A DNA stretch of 41,355 bases from Physocladia obscura (GCA_027596945.1 JADGJH010000020.1:1-41355), one strand, 5' to 3'; shown: positions 1 to 12,119, counted from the stretch's first letter. Notes: generated by a model not told the origin, from the sequence alone. Numbers and translations: made by a program.

Positions 1-194
1 GCCAAATATCTTGTACATCTCGAAAGAGACTTTTGAATATTTTCCTTATTCTTTTTTTTCTTCCGTATATCGTTAACTTTATTGTGATTCTTTTTTTTTT
101 TTTTTGTGCTTTTTATGCCTGGTTTTTTCAGGTGGGAACAGAGGTTATATTGTGATTTTTACTGTTTGTTTATTTTAAAAAATTGAACAAGAAA
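1..194. other. Gene-free left edge
   Basis: This T-rich stretch, with a run of about 14 T near position 100, shows no open frame or splice structure on either strand. It lies downstream of the stop codon of the SAXO4-like gene and probably holds its 3' UTR. Confidence 0.4.
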
Positions 195-2066
195 TCAGAC
201 TGCTGTTTTTTTCACGAATGAGTATTTGTTTCCGTCAGAAAACCCGCTTTTGACGAGAGTGTTGCAAGTCGTCGAGAATTCTCTGCTGTTTGTGCTTGGG
301 TTTTGAAATCTGCAAAAATAAAATCGAAAAAAAAAATGATAAAAAAGTGTGATAAAAAAAATTTTTTTTCTTCGTCTTTTTTCCTGTCTCCACGTTTCTA
401 ACCTGCGTGCTGTTTCAGTCAAGAACCGCTCAGCTGCATTTGGTTCAGGTATGAACACGAATTTAGGGTTGTTCTGAACCCCGCCCGTTGGCTCCTTCAA
501 TCCGATACGCGGCGGCGGTTGCAGCTGCACTGCCAATCCACCTGCTGAAGTACTGACATTTTTGATGCTAGTCATAAGATCCAGTGGCGGATGAACAATT
601 CTAAATAAGAAGCAGAAAAATTGAAAACTTTCGAAAATTCCTCACAAAAAAACACCCGAACCGCGAAAAACTGAAATCTGCATTCAAATCGACGCGATGC
701 ACCCATTCCGCAAGGTCGCGATGTTTTACTTTTTCCAGCTGCGTGGGAAGCAGGAGACGCGGCTGGATTGCTCGCACGCCGACACCAGCACTGCCGCCGT
801 TGTCGACCTGCAGTGGGTTTTTCGGTCTTGTGCTGCGAGTGTATCCGTCCGCGCGCATTACTGCTGGTCTCGTGTATTTCCATGGTTTTTCGTCGCCGGT
901 GATGCTTGGTTTCTAAAGGAGGGGAGAAAAAAAATAATAACAATCACGAAGAGAAAGAGACGCGGAAAAAGTTTCAAGTTACATGGAATCTTTCCGTCTC
1001 ACTAACTGCTTCAGGATTTCCAATTGACTTGATTTCGCCTTCGTCGCTGATGTAAGCTGTTACGCTTGGCAAAATTGCTTGTTTATTGACTCTTGATTCC
1101 TTGAATTGCAACTGCCCATCCGGATAACTTGCCTTCATGAGCGTTTCCTTGTCGTCATTGAACTTTTTATTATCGAGGTGAATGGGGTGTGGGGGAGGAA
1201 AATTGAGTTTTAATTGCTGTTTTGTTTGTTATTGAATGGGTGAGCTTAATTGAACCTTGTCACTGTTGTCTCTGGTGACGTTGAACGAAGGCAGTCTTGT
1301 AAATCCAGAATCAACCATTGGAGTGATACCAGCTTTTGGATTGGTCAAATAATTTTTTGGTGGACTTGGCCTTGAATAGTCGGTGGAATTTTTCGTTAAG
1401 AACGGATGATCAATGCTAAAGGACGTGAAAAATAAAGCAAAAAAAAAAGTGCGTTATAATAATAATATATAAATTAATATTTAGCTTCAATTTTATAAGG
1501 TTACGACTTTTTTTTCTTCTTTTTTTAAAACGTACAAGAAATCTGGACTTTCATCAATTTTCTTATCGTATTGCACGAACGCGATTTGATTTTTCGAGTA
1601 TCCCGTCCTCTGCTTCGTAGTCTTAATTTTCAAATCCCTTGAATGAATCCCGTTGATAGGATTCGAGAGTAAAGAATTGGATAAATTCGTATTGTGAGTC
1701 GTGCTGTACGTTGTACTGTAAAAAAACCGCGGATCTTGTGGAGGACCCTTGCTGATGGTAATATTCGCTCCAGCTCTTGTGTCATGGCTGTCTTTTTGTC
1801 TTTGAAGAGGAAGTTGGGCAAGCGACCGCGCGCAATGATCAACTTTGGTTTCTGGACCGTCGTTAGATGGCAATTGTGGCGGGAGAGTTTTCGCGTTGAG
1901 AAAAGCGTTTGGCATTGAATTCTTGTTCAATGGCATCGAATTAAAAGTTTTTCTCGTGTGGCAATGTACTTTTTTTTTTGACAACCATCAAGAGATTTTC
2001 AAGGAACACAATTAAATTGATGGGATTTTCAGAATCTTACTGGCTTGTGATATGTGTCACGTTCAT
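195..2066 (-). CDS. SAXO4/PPP1R32-like axonemal microtubule protein
   Basis: Seven exons join in frame (about 2066-2041, 1952-1536, 1415-1256, 1162-1007, 912-656, 600-403, 309-195) and give 442 residues, close to the roughly 425 of vertebrate PPP1R32 (SAXO4). What is seen is a recurring short motif: an aromatic with a T/S-T-Y/C element followed by a G-Y/F-S/T turn. Examples are FFYSTTYSTTHN with RTGYSKNQ, KNYLTNPKAG with SGFTRLPSF, KEPTGGVQNNPKFV, and FSTTCNTLVKSGFS at the C terminus. This layout matches the SAXO4 family, which lies along ciliary and sperm microtubules, so a role on the zoospore axoneme is inferred. Exon 1 is only 26 nt (MNVTHITS), so the start is the least certain part; ATG at 1936 is an alternative. 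The gene diverges from the zinc-knuckle gene across 91 nt. Family assignment rests on remembered motif similarity. Confidence 0.55.
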
Positions 2067-2157
2067 AATAACGCTAGGAGGAAGAAAAAAAGAATAGAAA
2101 AGGAAAAAGCGTCTTTTGTGGATCGTGCAAACACAGAAAAACTTTTTTTTTCTCTTC
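2067..2157. promoter_or_regulatory. Shared intergenic region between divergent genes
   Basis: Only 91 nt separate the proposed start codons of the SAXO4-like gene (minus) and the zinc-knuckle gene (plus). Promoters and 5' UTRs of both must lie here or overlap the coding regions. It is A-rich with no obvious TATA box; a bidirectional promoter is inferred from position only. Confidence 0.4.
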
Positions 2158-4457
2158 ATGAAAGCTGAAAACGGGAACGACCAACATCACCATCAACAAT
2201 CACAACAGCAGCAACAACAACAACAACAACAACAACAACATCAAGTATATTCACTCACGCAGAGTCATCAGGCACAATTCCAATCGCAGTCCCGAGTGCA
2301 CCAAATGCAGGCCGAAGCCGAAAATGCTGTTCACACTCAGATGCTAACCGAACAGCTAAACGTGCTTGCAGCACGTCTGGCCAGTGAGATTGATGTTTGC
2401 ACTTCATATGAACGTAAAGTACCTCTCCTGCGCGAAGATTCGGTACTTCTTGACGAGGATGTCACCGAATTGGCCCGTAATTTAGACAAGGCCCAACGTC
2501 TTCTGATTCATGTTCGTTAATCAACCCTTATATATCCCTCGTACTTCGTATTTTTATATTTCTCGTCATCTTTTCTTTCTTTCTTTCTTTCTTTCTTTTT
2601 TCTTTTTTCGATACTTGTCTTTTTTAAAAGCCCCGTTACTGTCCTCCCAATGCTATTCAGCTGCTTGAATATTGCGGCTTATTTCATATTCTACGGCCAT
2701 TATAGCCTCACGAATGGATTTTTGCTGTTTTCAATCAAGTAGCTTAAGTCACACACTATTTTCCTCACGGCTCAAATATTATCCAATTCGAAATTCTCAT
2801 TTTTTGATACTATTCACCCCCTATCTGATTTCAAAAAAATTCCGCCCTACTTCTAAACTTGCCGAAGCGAACTTTCGGCCATTTACCCTTGGATGCGAAT
2901 AATTTCCGAAACTGATTTCTATTCCAATATTTAACTGCAGAAAGAAGCGGAACGAATGGCGGTTGAAAGCATGGCTGACTTTATGCGTGAACGCAGTAAC
3001 GAAACACAACGTGAAATTGACGAAATTCGGAATATTTTGGCTCGCTTGGCACCTTCTCCTGCCAACAATTCTACTGCAGCAAAGCCCGATATCAGTCACA
3101 TTGACCAGCAAATTCATTCAAGTCGACAACAGCCACAACACAAGAGTGTTAGCCCAATTACGCCATCTCACCAACAACACTCTCAGCTTGTACCCGCACC
3201 TCCCCCGTCATCAGCTGCCATTAGCTCAGAAAAAATATGTGTGGATTTCAACAAGCACTCATGCCAAAATAGCGGCTCTTCTTGTCCAAGGGGCCAGCAT
3301 GTTTGCCTCTATTGTCGCAGCAGTTTGCACTCATTCTTGGCGTGTGATCAAAAAGGATGTATTTGCGTGTACTACAACAAGAATGAATGTGATATTACAA
3401 AGTGCACAAGAATTAATATTTGTTTGTTTTGTTTGGGAGATCATGCAATCAGTCGATGCCCAGAGATAAGTGATGATGCCAGAAATGACATGAAAGATAT
3501 TTGTAACAACTGGAATGCAATGTCATTTTGTCAAACTGATCAATGCCGTAAGAAAATTGAAACAAAAGTTCTTGTTTCAATTTTTTTTTTTTCTTGCTTC
3601 TTCCCTGACATGTCAATTTTTTAGGTCGTACACATCGTTGTTTACGATGCCAAGAAAAGCATACAACTTTTGAATGTCCACGTAACGTAGACACATACGC
3701 TACAAACCCTACAATTCATCGCATATACAATTTGTATAAGACCAAAGTAATTGTCGTTCGCCATGAACCTTACAATACACGCTATGGTGGTGGACCGAGT
3801 AATACTGGGTCGGTTTCTTTGGCGGGAACATCGGGTAAGAGCGGAAGTACGCGCGACCGTGGATATCGTGAAGATGAGAGGGAAATTAGTCGCGGCAATT
3901 GGGATCGAGATCGTGAACGTGAACGTGAACGTGGCAGTGGTAGAGATAGGGATGATGAGTATAGGAAACGCAGTAGGGATGATGATGGAACCGGGGCCGG
4001 GTTCTCATCTTCATCTTGGAGACCGGGCGATAATCGTTATGATGAGAGAGGTGGCGGGGAAATAAAGAGATCGAGGAATGACGAAGAAGTCAACGGTAGC
4101 AGGCGCGAAGTTTTACCTGCTATCGGTGCTGGCAGTAGTGGAGGTGCAGGTGGTGGTAGATACAGCAAAAAGCGTGACGATGATATTCCACCTGTTGTCA
4201 AGTCAAATTTGTCACCAAGACGTGTTGCTGGCGGAAGGGATCGATCAACTGAGCGTGGATCCGTTGCGAGTTTTGAAGATGAGGAAAGACGGCAATATCG
4301 AGAACGTAATGGGCCAACACAAGGAGAGCGAATGAATCCATGCTTTGCGTTCAATGAAAAGGGTGCTTGTCCACACGGGCACAAATGCTGGTACCGTCAT
4401 GCTTGCATCAAATGCGATTCGTTCTCTCATGGAGAGTTTGAATGTCCGAAACGATGA
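2158..4457 (+). CDS. Zinc-knuckle/CCCH-type protein with polyQ start and Arg-rich middle
   Basis: Three exons (2158-2511, 2941-3547, 3625-4457) give 597 residues with consistent phase. The ATG at 2158 opens a His/Gln-rich segment with a long CAA/CAG tract. A predicted coiled coil follows (residues about 60-170) and continues smoothly across the 429-nt intron, which supports the join. Next come Cys/His modules: a CCCH-like C-X7-C-X5-C-X3-H followed by CLYCRSSLHSFLAC, then CLFCLGDHAISRC and CLRCQEKHTTFEC, which are zinc-knuckle-like C-X2-C-X4-H-X4-C units. After an Arg/Asp/Glu/Gly-rich disordered region, the C terminus carries a CCCH finger (CFAFNEKGACPHGHKCWYRH) and a last knuckle, CIKCDSFSHGEFEC. 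Such modules usually bind RNA, and an RNA-processing role is inferred. No named orthologue is recognised. The long first intron is unusual here and could hide an exon. Confidence 0.7.
2182..2241 (+). repeat. CAA/CAG trinucleotide tract coding polyGln
   Basis: A run of CAA and CAG codons, mostly pure CAA in its second half, codes the His/Gln-rich N terminus of the zinc-knuckle protein. It is a typical length-variable coding microsatellite. Confidence 0.85.
2571..2606 (+). repeat. TTTC microsatellite in intron
   Basis: Several consecutive TTTC units inside the long first intron of the zinc-knuckle gene. No coding function is seen. Confidence 0.8.
3902..3952 (+). repeat. Arg-Glu/Arg-Asp coding low-complexity tract
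   Basis: Repeated CGTGAA and CGAGAT units encode alternating Arg-Glu/Arg-Asp dipeptides in the disordered middle of the zinc-knuckle protein. RE/RD tracts of this kind occur in splicing and mRNA-processing factors. Confidence 0.7.
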
Positions 4458-4462
4458 GTTTT

Positions 4463-4468
4463 AATAAA
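4463..4468 (+). terminator. Putative polyadenylation signal AATAAA
   Basis: AATAAA lies 5 nt past the stop codon of the zinc-knuckle gene and about 40 nt before the next start codon. It would leave almost no 3' UTR. Assignment rests on motif and position only. Confidence 0.4.
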
Positions 4469-4509
4469 AACATTATAAGTATTGAATTCAAAAATTGTCA
4501 GAAAAAAAA

Positions 4510-7500
4510 ATGATAATCTCGTTTCTTCTTGTCGTATATGCCGAACTATCAAACCAAAAACCAACACGGTTACTGGAACTTAACCGCGGCGCAGCTTCTG
4601 AAAAACTTTTCAGTTTGTCACTGCTTGCCAGCTTGGCGAACAATTCAGCAATCAATCCACAGGGACTCAATGCAACCGAATTTGCATCGCTCACATCTGA
4701 TCTTCTTGCGGACAATTTGCAATTCTCGAAATGCTGGAATGGATCAAGATATGGTTGGGAAAACGCCGCAAATTACACTGTGAGTTTTTACAGACGACCT
4801 GAAAAGCATAAAATATAACAAAAATAAAAATAAAGGGGAAAAAAAGAACCATCAATCTTGAACAAGACGATTGGGATTCTGCACAAGTTGCAACAAATAT
4901 ATTTTACAGACTAGCTAGTGAAGTCATGGGATTTTCAATCAGATACTCTGAATACACGGGAGGTTATGATAATGTCTTGGGACCCAGGCTCTCTGCAGGA
5001 ATTACTGATGTGGTTATGGAAATGTGGACGACAGGAATTCCTGTGGTCTGGTTTGATCATGGCAGTATTGGATATTCCGGTCGCTCTGGATTGTATGTAC
5101 CGTCGTGGTTGGCGGACAACTATCCAACGCTAGCATTTGATTTTTGGCGCTTCTTTCAAAATCCTACAGCAGTCAAATTTTTTCAAACAAAAGAATGGGA
5201 TCTTGGCAGTTTCAATTCCCATGTATGTGATGAACCCATCACGAATGGTTGCCGTAACGGCACTTACAAACCTGCTTGGTGGACGCCTGCCACGGCCAGT
5301 AATTTTCTAACAATTTGGCATATTGATCCTTCATGGTACGGAAAACATTTCATCAAATATTTATAACATGTTATTGCAGGAGTCAATACCACTACGAGAG
5401 AATGATTGATGGATTGGGAATTAATGCTACAATTACATGGCTAGGAAGCGAATTTTATACTTTTGTCGATGCAGCTTTAGCAAACGGAACGGCATTTATA
5501 TTTTATAACTGGGTTTGTTTTATTTAATGTGATTACTATTATTACATTTTGAATTTTTCTCTCTACTCAGAAACCATCATCGTTTGTTGCCACGTGAAGT
5601 TTTTTTCTACTGCCCAACGATCGGCGACTGCTAATTTAAAAATAAATACAGACATAATGTGAGTAGACTCATGTTTCCAGACAGCGACAACGGAATGACA
5701 CAAAAATGGCTTTTAAATCCTGTTTATCAACCAATCCAAGCAGATGAAGCCACAACTATCATCACAAAAGTAAAAAAAAAATTTTCTCGCATTTTTTGTT
5801 GATCCACAAATTTTTTTCTGAAAATCGAAAGGTGACGCCTTTTGATTTTGGAACAGATTTTCCGGAAATTGTTAGTCTCTTATCTCTCATTACAATTGCG
5901 GATAATGAAATGAATCAAGTGCTAAAAAATATGGTAACCAATAACTGGACTTATGATGTTGCTGTATGCGATTGGATGCTAAACAGTGAAGATGAATGGA
6001 AAAATTGGATACCGGCGCCTCCCACAGTAATCAGTCAGTTTTTAAAGAAGTTTAATTTTTTGTTGAAAACGTTTTCTCAGATTCGTGCCCGCGCGGTGAA
6101 GGACTATATGAATCAAATGGAATGAGTTTATGTCTTACATGTCCATCGGGGACTTATAATTGGAAATCTGAAATATCTGAGGCTTGCATCGCATGCCCAG
6201 AAGACGCAACATGTCCTGGCGGGAGTGTTGGTAATTTGATTTAACGATTTCAATTTGACTTGAAATTTATTTTAAAAATCCAATTAGTGAACGTAAACAC
6301 TGGTTTTTGGATAAACCCCCAGAATTATAATGATAATTTAACAGCTCCGGATATTTATAGCTGCCCATACACGACGTGTTGTGCAGAAACAAGCTGTCCA
6401 TCAACAGCAAGCTGTGCTCCTGGATTTGGTGGAATTTTGTGCACTGAATGTCTTACACCAGGCTATTTTCTGTGGAAGAACACATGTATGAACTGTAGTC
6501 CGACTGAAATTACTGAAATGATGCTTTTAATTATTGTTGGCTCATTTCTTGCAACATTTTTACTGATATTTGTCCCTCAACATGAAACTCCAACTGTAGA
6601 ATTACTATTGTTTTACTTTCAAGTTGTCAATCTTCTTTTTGAAATCAATATCACAAATTTTTCTGGGATGACGAGCTTGAAGAATTTCCTAGCACTTGCT
6701 TCATTGGATATCGATGGAATGGCAACAAATTGTCCAGCAGCACTTAGTGGAGTGAATAAGCAGCTATTTCGATTCCTTTTACCTTGCTTATTTTTTATCC
6801 ACATTGCCGTCCTCTATTTTATTGCACAAGCCATTCGAACAAATTTCCCAAATATAATGGACAAGCTGCTTACATATATTCCTTCAAATGGTGCTCATGT
6901 ATCTATAAAGGTTATTTTCTTAAAAATGACGCAAATTGTTCTCACATTCGTGCTCATGCCCCTTGTGGAAGCGTCTCTCGCTATTTTGGACTGCAGATCT
7001 GTCATGGGGAGAAATGTTGACTTTCAAGCTCCTGATACAGTTTGTTTTACTGGAAACCACCTTTCAGCTGCAGTGTTTGCAATTTTAGTACTGGTTCTGT
7101 TGTTGGGAATATATCCTGGGGCAATTGCATGGAAACTCCATAAAATCTACAAATCAGGAAATATTAAGTACGAAGGAGATGATAAAACTATTACTATAAT
7201 CGACGAGTTGAATATGACTTTGTATGGGGATTTTCGGCGGTCGTATTTTTTTATTGGTCCAATTTTGATTTGGGAGAGAGGAGCCCTCGTTCTCTTGTTC
7301 AAATTACTGAATGGAAAAGTTTATGCGCTTGGATTCAGCTATATCTGTATTTTGGCTGTTGTGTGGTGAGTAAAAGCATGGTCTAATCTAACTCTGAAAA
7401 GTATCTTCCAGTTTTCAAAGAATTTACTTTCAGCCGTATCTTTTTGGAATTGAGGCATATATGAATAGAGAAATCTGTCTTTGTTGGCTTGTTTTGATGG

Positions 7501-7922
7501 CTTTGAATCTCAGTACGCTTGAATATGATTTAAACATCGAAGGCATTGTCACTTTTATTCTCATATTGCCAGCAGCACTGCATTTGCTTCGATGGGGATT
7601 CAGTGCATATAAAAGTAAAAACAAGAATATTGATAGTAATATGGAACAAAGTTTGAATGGAAGTTTAATGAAGAAGAGAGGAAGTATGTTTGAAGGGAAA
7701 AAAGGAAGTGAAAAAGGTGACTCCATTGAAAATTTGAGTGTAAGAAAAGGTTCGAGAAAAGGAAATGGCGCAAGCAGCAGTGCAGTACAATCAGCAAAAG
7801 AAAGTTTCGCTCAGGGAACAGTTGTAAATATTGTGCGGAGTTCCAGCATGCTAGTAGTCAGAAAAAGGGAAAATAGTGTCAAAGAAGTGTTTCCAGCTGC
7901 ACCAAGTCAGCAACTAGGCTGA
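4510..7922 (+). CDS. Receptor-like protein: substrate-binding domain, Cys-rich stalk, multi-TM
   Basis: Nine exons (4510-4779, 4836-5335, 5380-5512, 5571-5593, 5652-5769, 5832-6033, 6081-6230, 6288-7365, 7412-7922) give 994 residues with every phase matching. A short hydrophobic leader (MIISFLLVVYA) suggests a signal peptide. Residues about 85-410 resemble periplasmic substrate-binding proteins of the glycine-betaine/proline (OpuAC-like) class: an INLEQDDWDSAQ opening, EVMGFSIRYSEY, and later a TAFIFYNW element and a TPFDFG element. A Cys-rich stalk follows (NSCPRGEGLY through SCPSTASCAPGFGGILCTEC, EGF/TNFR-like spacing). The last 450 residues hold about seven to nine hydrophobic segments and end in a Ser/Lys-rich cytoplasmic tail. 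N-glycosylation sequons are frequent in the binding domain. A plasma-membrane sensor or channel for a small osmolyte is inferred; function and ligand are not known from sequence. The 23-nt microexon and the acceptor at 4836 are the weakest joins. Confidence 0.75.
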
Positions 7923-7984
7923 TTTGAAATAAAATATTAACAGTCTGGAAAAAAAATTTGGGTACAAAATTGTTTTGTCAGGAA

Positions 7985-10900
7985 ATGAGTAAACAATTGA
8001 CAACCCAAAATTCGAAACCAACCCCGTCGAGTGCCACGTCAAAAGCCCCTACACCTCAGCCAATTCCAACAATACCGGCTTTTGCCCCAAATGTCACCCC
8101 AAATAATCCAAACGCGGTGATGGGCTCAACTGCCAACGAGCAGACTAATTCATTAGCCGAAATTCCGCAAGGAAGTGTTTTGCTGGCAATTAAAATAGGA
8201 AAAGGATCAAATATTCGCGGCGCGAAAGGCGAAAAAGTTAACTCATTTTTGCGCGTGCAAATGTCAGATTTTGACTTCAAAGAGGTTGGCTTGAAATGTG
8301 AAAAAACATAATTAAATTTTTTTGCATTACAGTCTTTAATTGTACCAGAAACTTCAGCTCCAGATTACAATTTTTCACATGACCAAATATTGCACGTTGA
8401 TGAAGTGAGAAATTGAGTGATTGTGTGTTTTTTTAAATACTCTTGCGTTTTATTTTTAGAGCTTAGTTGACATAATTGCAAACAAAAAACTGGCAATAAC
8501 TTTGATTGAGTCGCTTCCGAAAGAAAAGACACAAGTTTTAGGGACAGCAGAAATCTCACTTTCTCAATTCATCAAGTATCCCGCCCGCGATCCAAATGCC
8601 CCACCGTCTGTGCCGTACCTTCGCCCAAATTTATTTCTGAAAGACAATATTTCAATCTCTTACTTGAATCCGAAGCTTTTACCGCCTCCTTCTAAAGAAG
8701 GCGATCCAAATAATCAACCGGAAATTGCAATCGAAGTCTCTCTTTCGTCCCCACTCATCTCTCCTGAATTGGTAGAACAAGGAAACTTTTTATATATCAA
8801 ATTGGAGGATATGTTTCCAGTTCCTGACGAATGGACGCTGAAAGATGGAAACGAAAAGGATTTAAATTCAAGTACGTTATGTGTGTTCCTTCAAAACTTC
8901 AAAACTAACAAAAAAATCAACGAAGATTTATATTCGTACGTTATCAGTTTCTCTATTCCAGCCGAATCAGTATCTGAACGCATTGTAACCATACCTGCGG
9001 GAACACTCTTGCATTGTGAAGCCGTTATTCCAGGTATTTTAGACGAAATTTATTACTTCCAGACTTTAAAATGGCAATGCAGACACTCCAATATTGGGAG
9101 CTCAGCCAATATACGCCATAAAGCCGACAGACCAGTTAATAACTTCAGATGGCGCACAAGCATTAGATTCTGAAACAATTGATGGCTTCAATGCAAATAC
9201 ATTGAGTATTGGCGCACCTACTTTAATTGTCATTGAAAATCCGTCAATATCTGCGGAAACAAAGCAAAATTTCAAAAAAGTCGCATGGGCGCCGTCAGTT
9301 GCAAATCCATATATTGTGTGGATACCACCAGAAGCTGTCGTTAGACTGAGAGAAAAAATCGTGGGAAAATATTCGTTGGATATTGAGGTATTTCAATTTT
9401 CTTTTAAATTTAGTTTAACTGGAAAAAATCAAGTAGTTTGGAAGAGAGATGCAACCGAAATTCGCGCACATCACAGATCCAAATTCTGTAAAATATAAGG
9501 GTAAAGCGGCAATTGATGTAAGTTGCTTAATGTATCCAAGGGTAACTGGACTTCGCGGCCGTTTTCTTTTGGATCTTTGCTGTGATGGATCGCCAAACTC
9601 CGACATTGCAACCAGCACAGATCATGGTACGACTAAAAGTGGTAAAAAAGGAAAAGAGGATGTGTCACATATTGGTAAAAAAAAATTTTCGGACAAGAAT
9701 GATTAGATATAAAGTGAAAAAGCAAAATGAAATATTAAAAAAAAAAACAAGGAGAGGCAGTTACAATTTATAAAACAATTGGATCTCATATAGGTCTTGA
9801 AATAACTCTTGAAAAACCATTGTTAGATAAGAAAAAGCTTCAGCCTGTGAGTTTGTTTTTTTCTTTTCAAAAACTCAACTTGTGTCTAATGCTTTTGGAT
9901 GTGTTTCTTTTAGATTTCAAAGTCTGTGGCCGATTTTATTCCGAAAAGAACAATGCCAGGAAATTTGCTTCATCAGAAACGAGCAGAGAAAGCTGACGAG
10001 GGATTTCGCGATCAAATTCATCAAATTGTGAAGAATCTGGTTTATGAATACCAAGGGGCAATGCGGGGTATCGTCGAGAATGCGGCAGCTACTGTCACCA
10101 CAGAAGCAGGAAATACAGCAAATTATATTACTGAATTCAACGATTTTGATATAGTCCACCCAAAAGCTTTGGAAGATGAGCAAAAGGTTATTTTGAATAT
10201 TTTTTAATTATAACTTATAACATTTCAGAGAAAGAAAAGGTTTTTATTCCATTTGAATAAAAGCGGAGCATATTTCAATCTTAAAGAGCAGCTTAAGTCA
10301 TCAGTAGTGAATGTAGTTCGTGAAGTTAGTGTTTTGTTATATTTTTAAAAGCATTTGATTAAACTGGTTTTGTTGCAGAGATACCGCAAAAAATCTGCAT
10401 TCTCCTCGCAAACTGAGTTGCAACTGTTTTTGAGTGAGCTTTACGTTTATTTGTTGGATCAGATGCATGTCAGTATACACACGGTTCGTTGAGCAAAACG
10501 GTTCACACACCAATTAGTAATAACTATTGTTACATAGATTTTCAAGAATGTTGATTCGGCGTTCATTGATCCAACTGTTCTGCGAACAGCTGATTTAGTT
10601 ATGCTCAAGAAATTCGCCGATCAAAGCGAGCTTGACAATGAAATTTCTATTGCCGCAACTTATCATCAAGAGAGAATCGCAAAGTACGAGGACTGTCTTC
10701 AGACATGGCAAGTTGGAATTCAAATATTTATTATTTTATGTTTTTTACAGAAGTACAAATTTAGGTTTGACTATGGCACATTTTGTATGCGCAACATGCA
10801 ATCATCTAAAGGAGTAGAATGCTTCAAAGAAATTCTTTCGCGTAATTCTAAGCACGTGCCAAGTTTGCTTGCATACGGATCAATCTGTACTAGCACTGAA

Positions 10901-12108
10901 CGATATGAAGAAGCGCGCGTTTGTCTAGTTACAGCAGTGGAATTACAACCAAAATATGTTCTCGCTCAAACAATACTGGGGTTATTTTACGAAATCACAG
11001 GAGAAGATGTCGAGAGTGAACGCATTCTCGAAGAAGCAACTCAACTATATCGAAATTCAAATGCCAATGAAAGTTTTGGAGAAGAAAATACAGCTTTAGG
11101 GGGAATGATGTTGAAGGCATCAGAATTTCTTGTGGCTGTTCATGCAATGCAAATCGCCGATTGCGCTTTATCAAATTCGTTGTTGAAAATGGGGCATTCG
11201 GTTGCACCTTATTTGTTACTCGCCCAACTCGAAATTCAACGCGGAGATCCAATTGTTGCTGTAGAAAATATCAAAAGTGCTATGCAGGTGAGGCAAGATG
11301 ATCCAAATGTGTGGGCTGCGTTAGGTCATTTGCAATTCAAACAAAGAGTGTGGGGAGAAGCGCAAAACTCGTATGAGACAGTACTTTCACTTCCTCATGG
11401 TACAAAAAAAAAGAAAGAAACAATGAAACGGGAAATCCAATTTAAAATTTTACACAGACCCAACAAATTTACCGCTGATTTATATACGGCTTGGGTTTCT
11501 TTATTTGAGAACCCTCGGTTGTATCACCAAAAAAGTGATTGAACGTACTTACTCTGAGATCGAGCTTGCCAAAAAAGCAAAAACAATGTATATTCGAGCA
11601 TGCGAAATTGAACCATCTTCAAGTTCATGGCTTGGAGTTGCCAAGGCAAGCATTATGCTTGGACAATTTGATGAAGCCGAGGACTCTCTTTCAGTTAGTA
11701 TTTAATGCAAATTTTTATTTTTGACAAGTAATTCTGGTGCTTGACAGGAAGCAAATATATTAAACAATCGCGACAGTGAAGTGTGGGCTCACTTGGCGTT
11801 ACTGTGCCTGTCACAAGATCGGCAGTTTGAGGCAGGGCAATCCATTTCGCAAGCAATTCGGCATAAAATCAAGAACATAGAAATCATGAAGTAAGTTCAA
11901 TAAAAACAAAAAATAATAAAAGGCCACAACTGATAAGGTATAAACAAAACTAATAAAAAACTGCTTTTCAAGACTTGTGGGTAATATGTTTTTGGAAAAG
12001 GGGCAATCAGCCGCGGCAATTGAAATTTTTCGAATGGTGCTGGAAGCAGATCCAAATGATTCCCTCTCCAGAACTCTCCTTTCCCTTTCTCTTCAAAGCG
12101 AAAAATAA
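7985..12108 (+). CDS. CFAP70: Cilia- and flagella-associated protein 70 (CFAP70) homologue
   Basis: Fourteen exons between 7985 and 12108 give about 1,125 residues, the size of animal CFAP70. The N-terminal part holds a C2-like module after a Pro/Thr-rich leader (LLAIKIGKGSNIRGAKGEKV, then LGTAEISLSQFIKYP). The middle keeps the family pattern FAHITDPNSVKYKGKAAIDVS and GLRGRFLLDL. The C-terminal half is a set of TPR-like helical repeats (WFDYGTFCMRNM, VLAQTILGLFYEITGED, DDPNVWAALGHLQFKQR, SEVWAHLALLCLSQDRQF, AIEIFRMVLEADPND). CFAP70 binds the outer dynein arm region of motile axonemes, so this gene is strong evidence for a flagellated life stage. Intron 10 (10708-10764) starts with GC rather than GT and splits the Trp of WFDYG. 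The stop codon sits inside an AATAAA, and the next gene starts 11 nt later. Confidence 0.9.
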
Positions 12109-12109
12109 A
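12104..12109 (+). terminator. AATAAA overlapping the CFAP70 stop codon
   Basis: The TAA stop of CFAP70 is embedded in an AATAAA hexamer. If used for polyadenylation, the cleavage site would fall inside the next coding region, so its use is uncertain. Confidence 0.25.
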
Positions 12110-12119
12110 ATTTGAAAGG

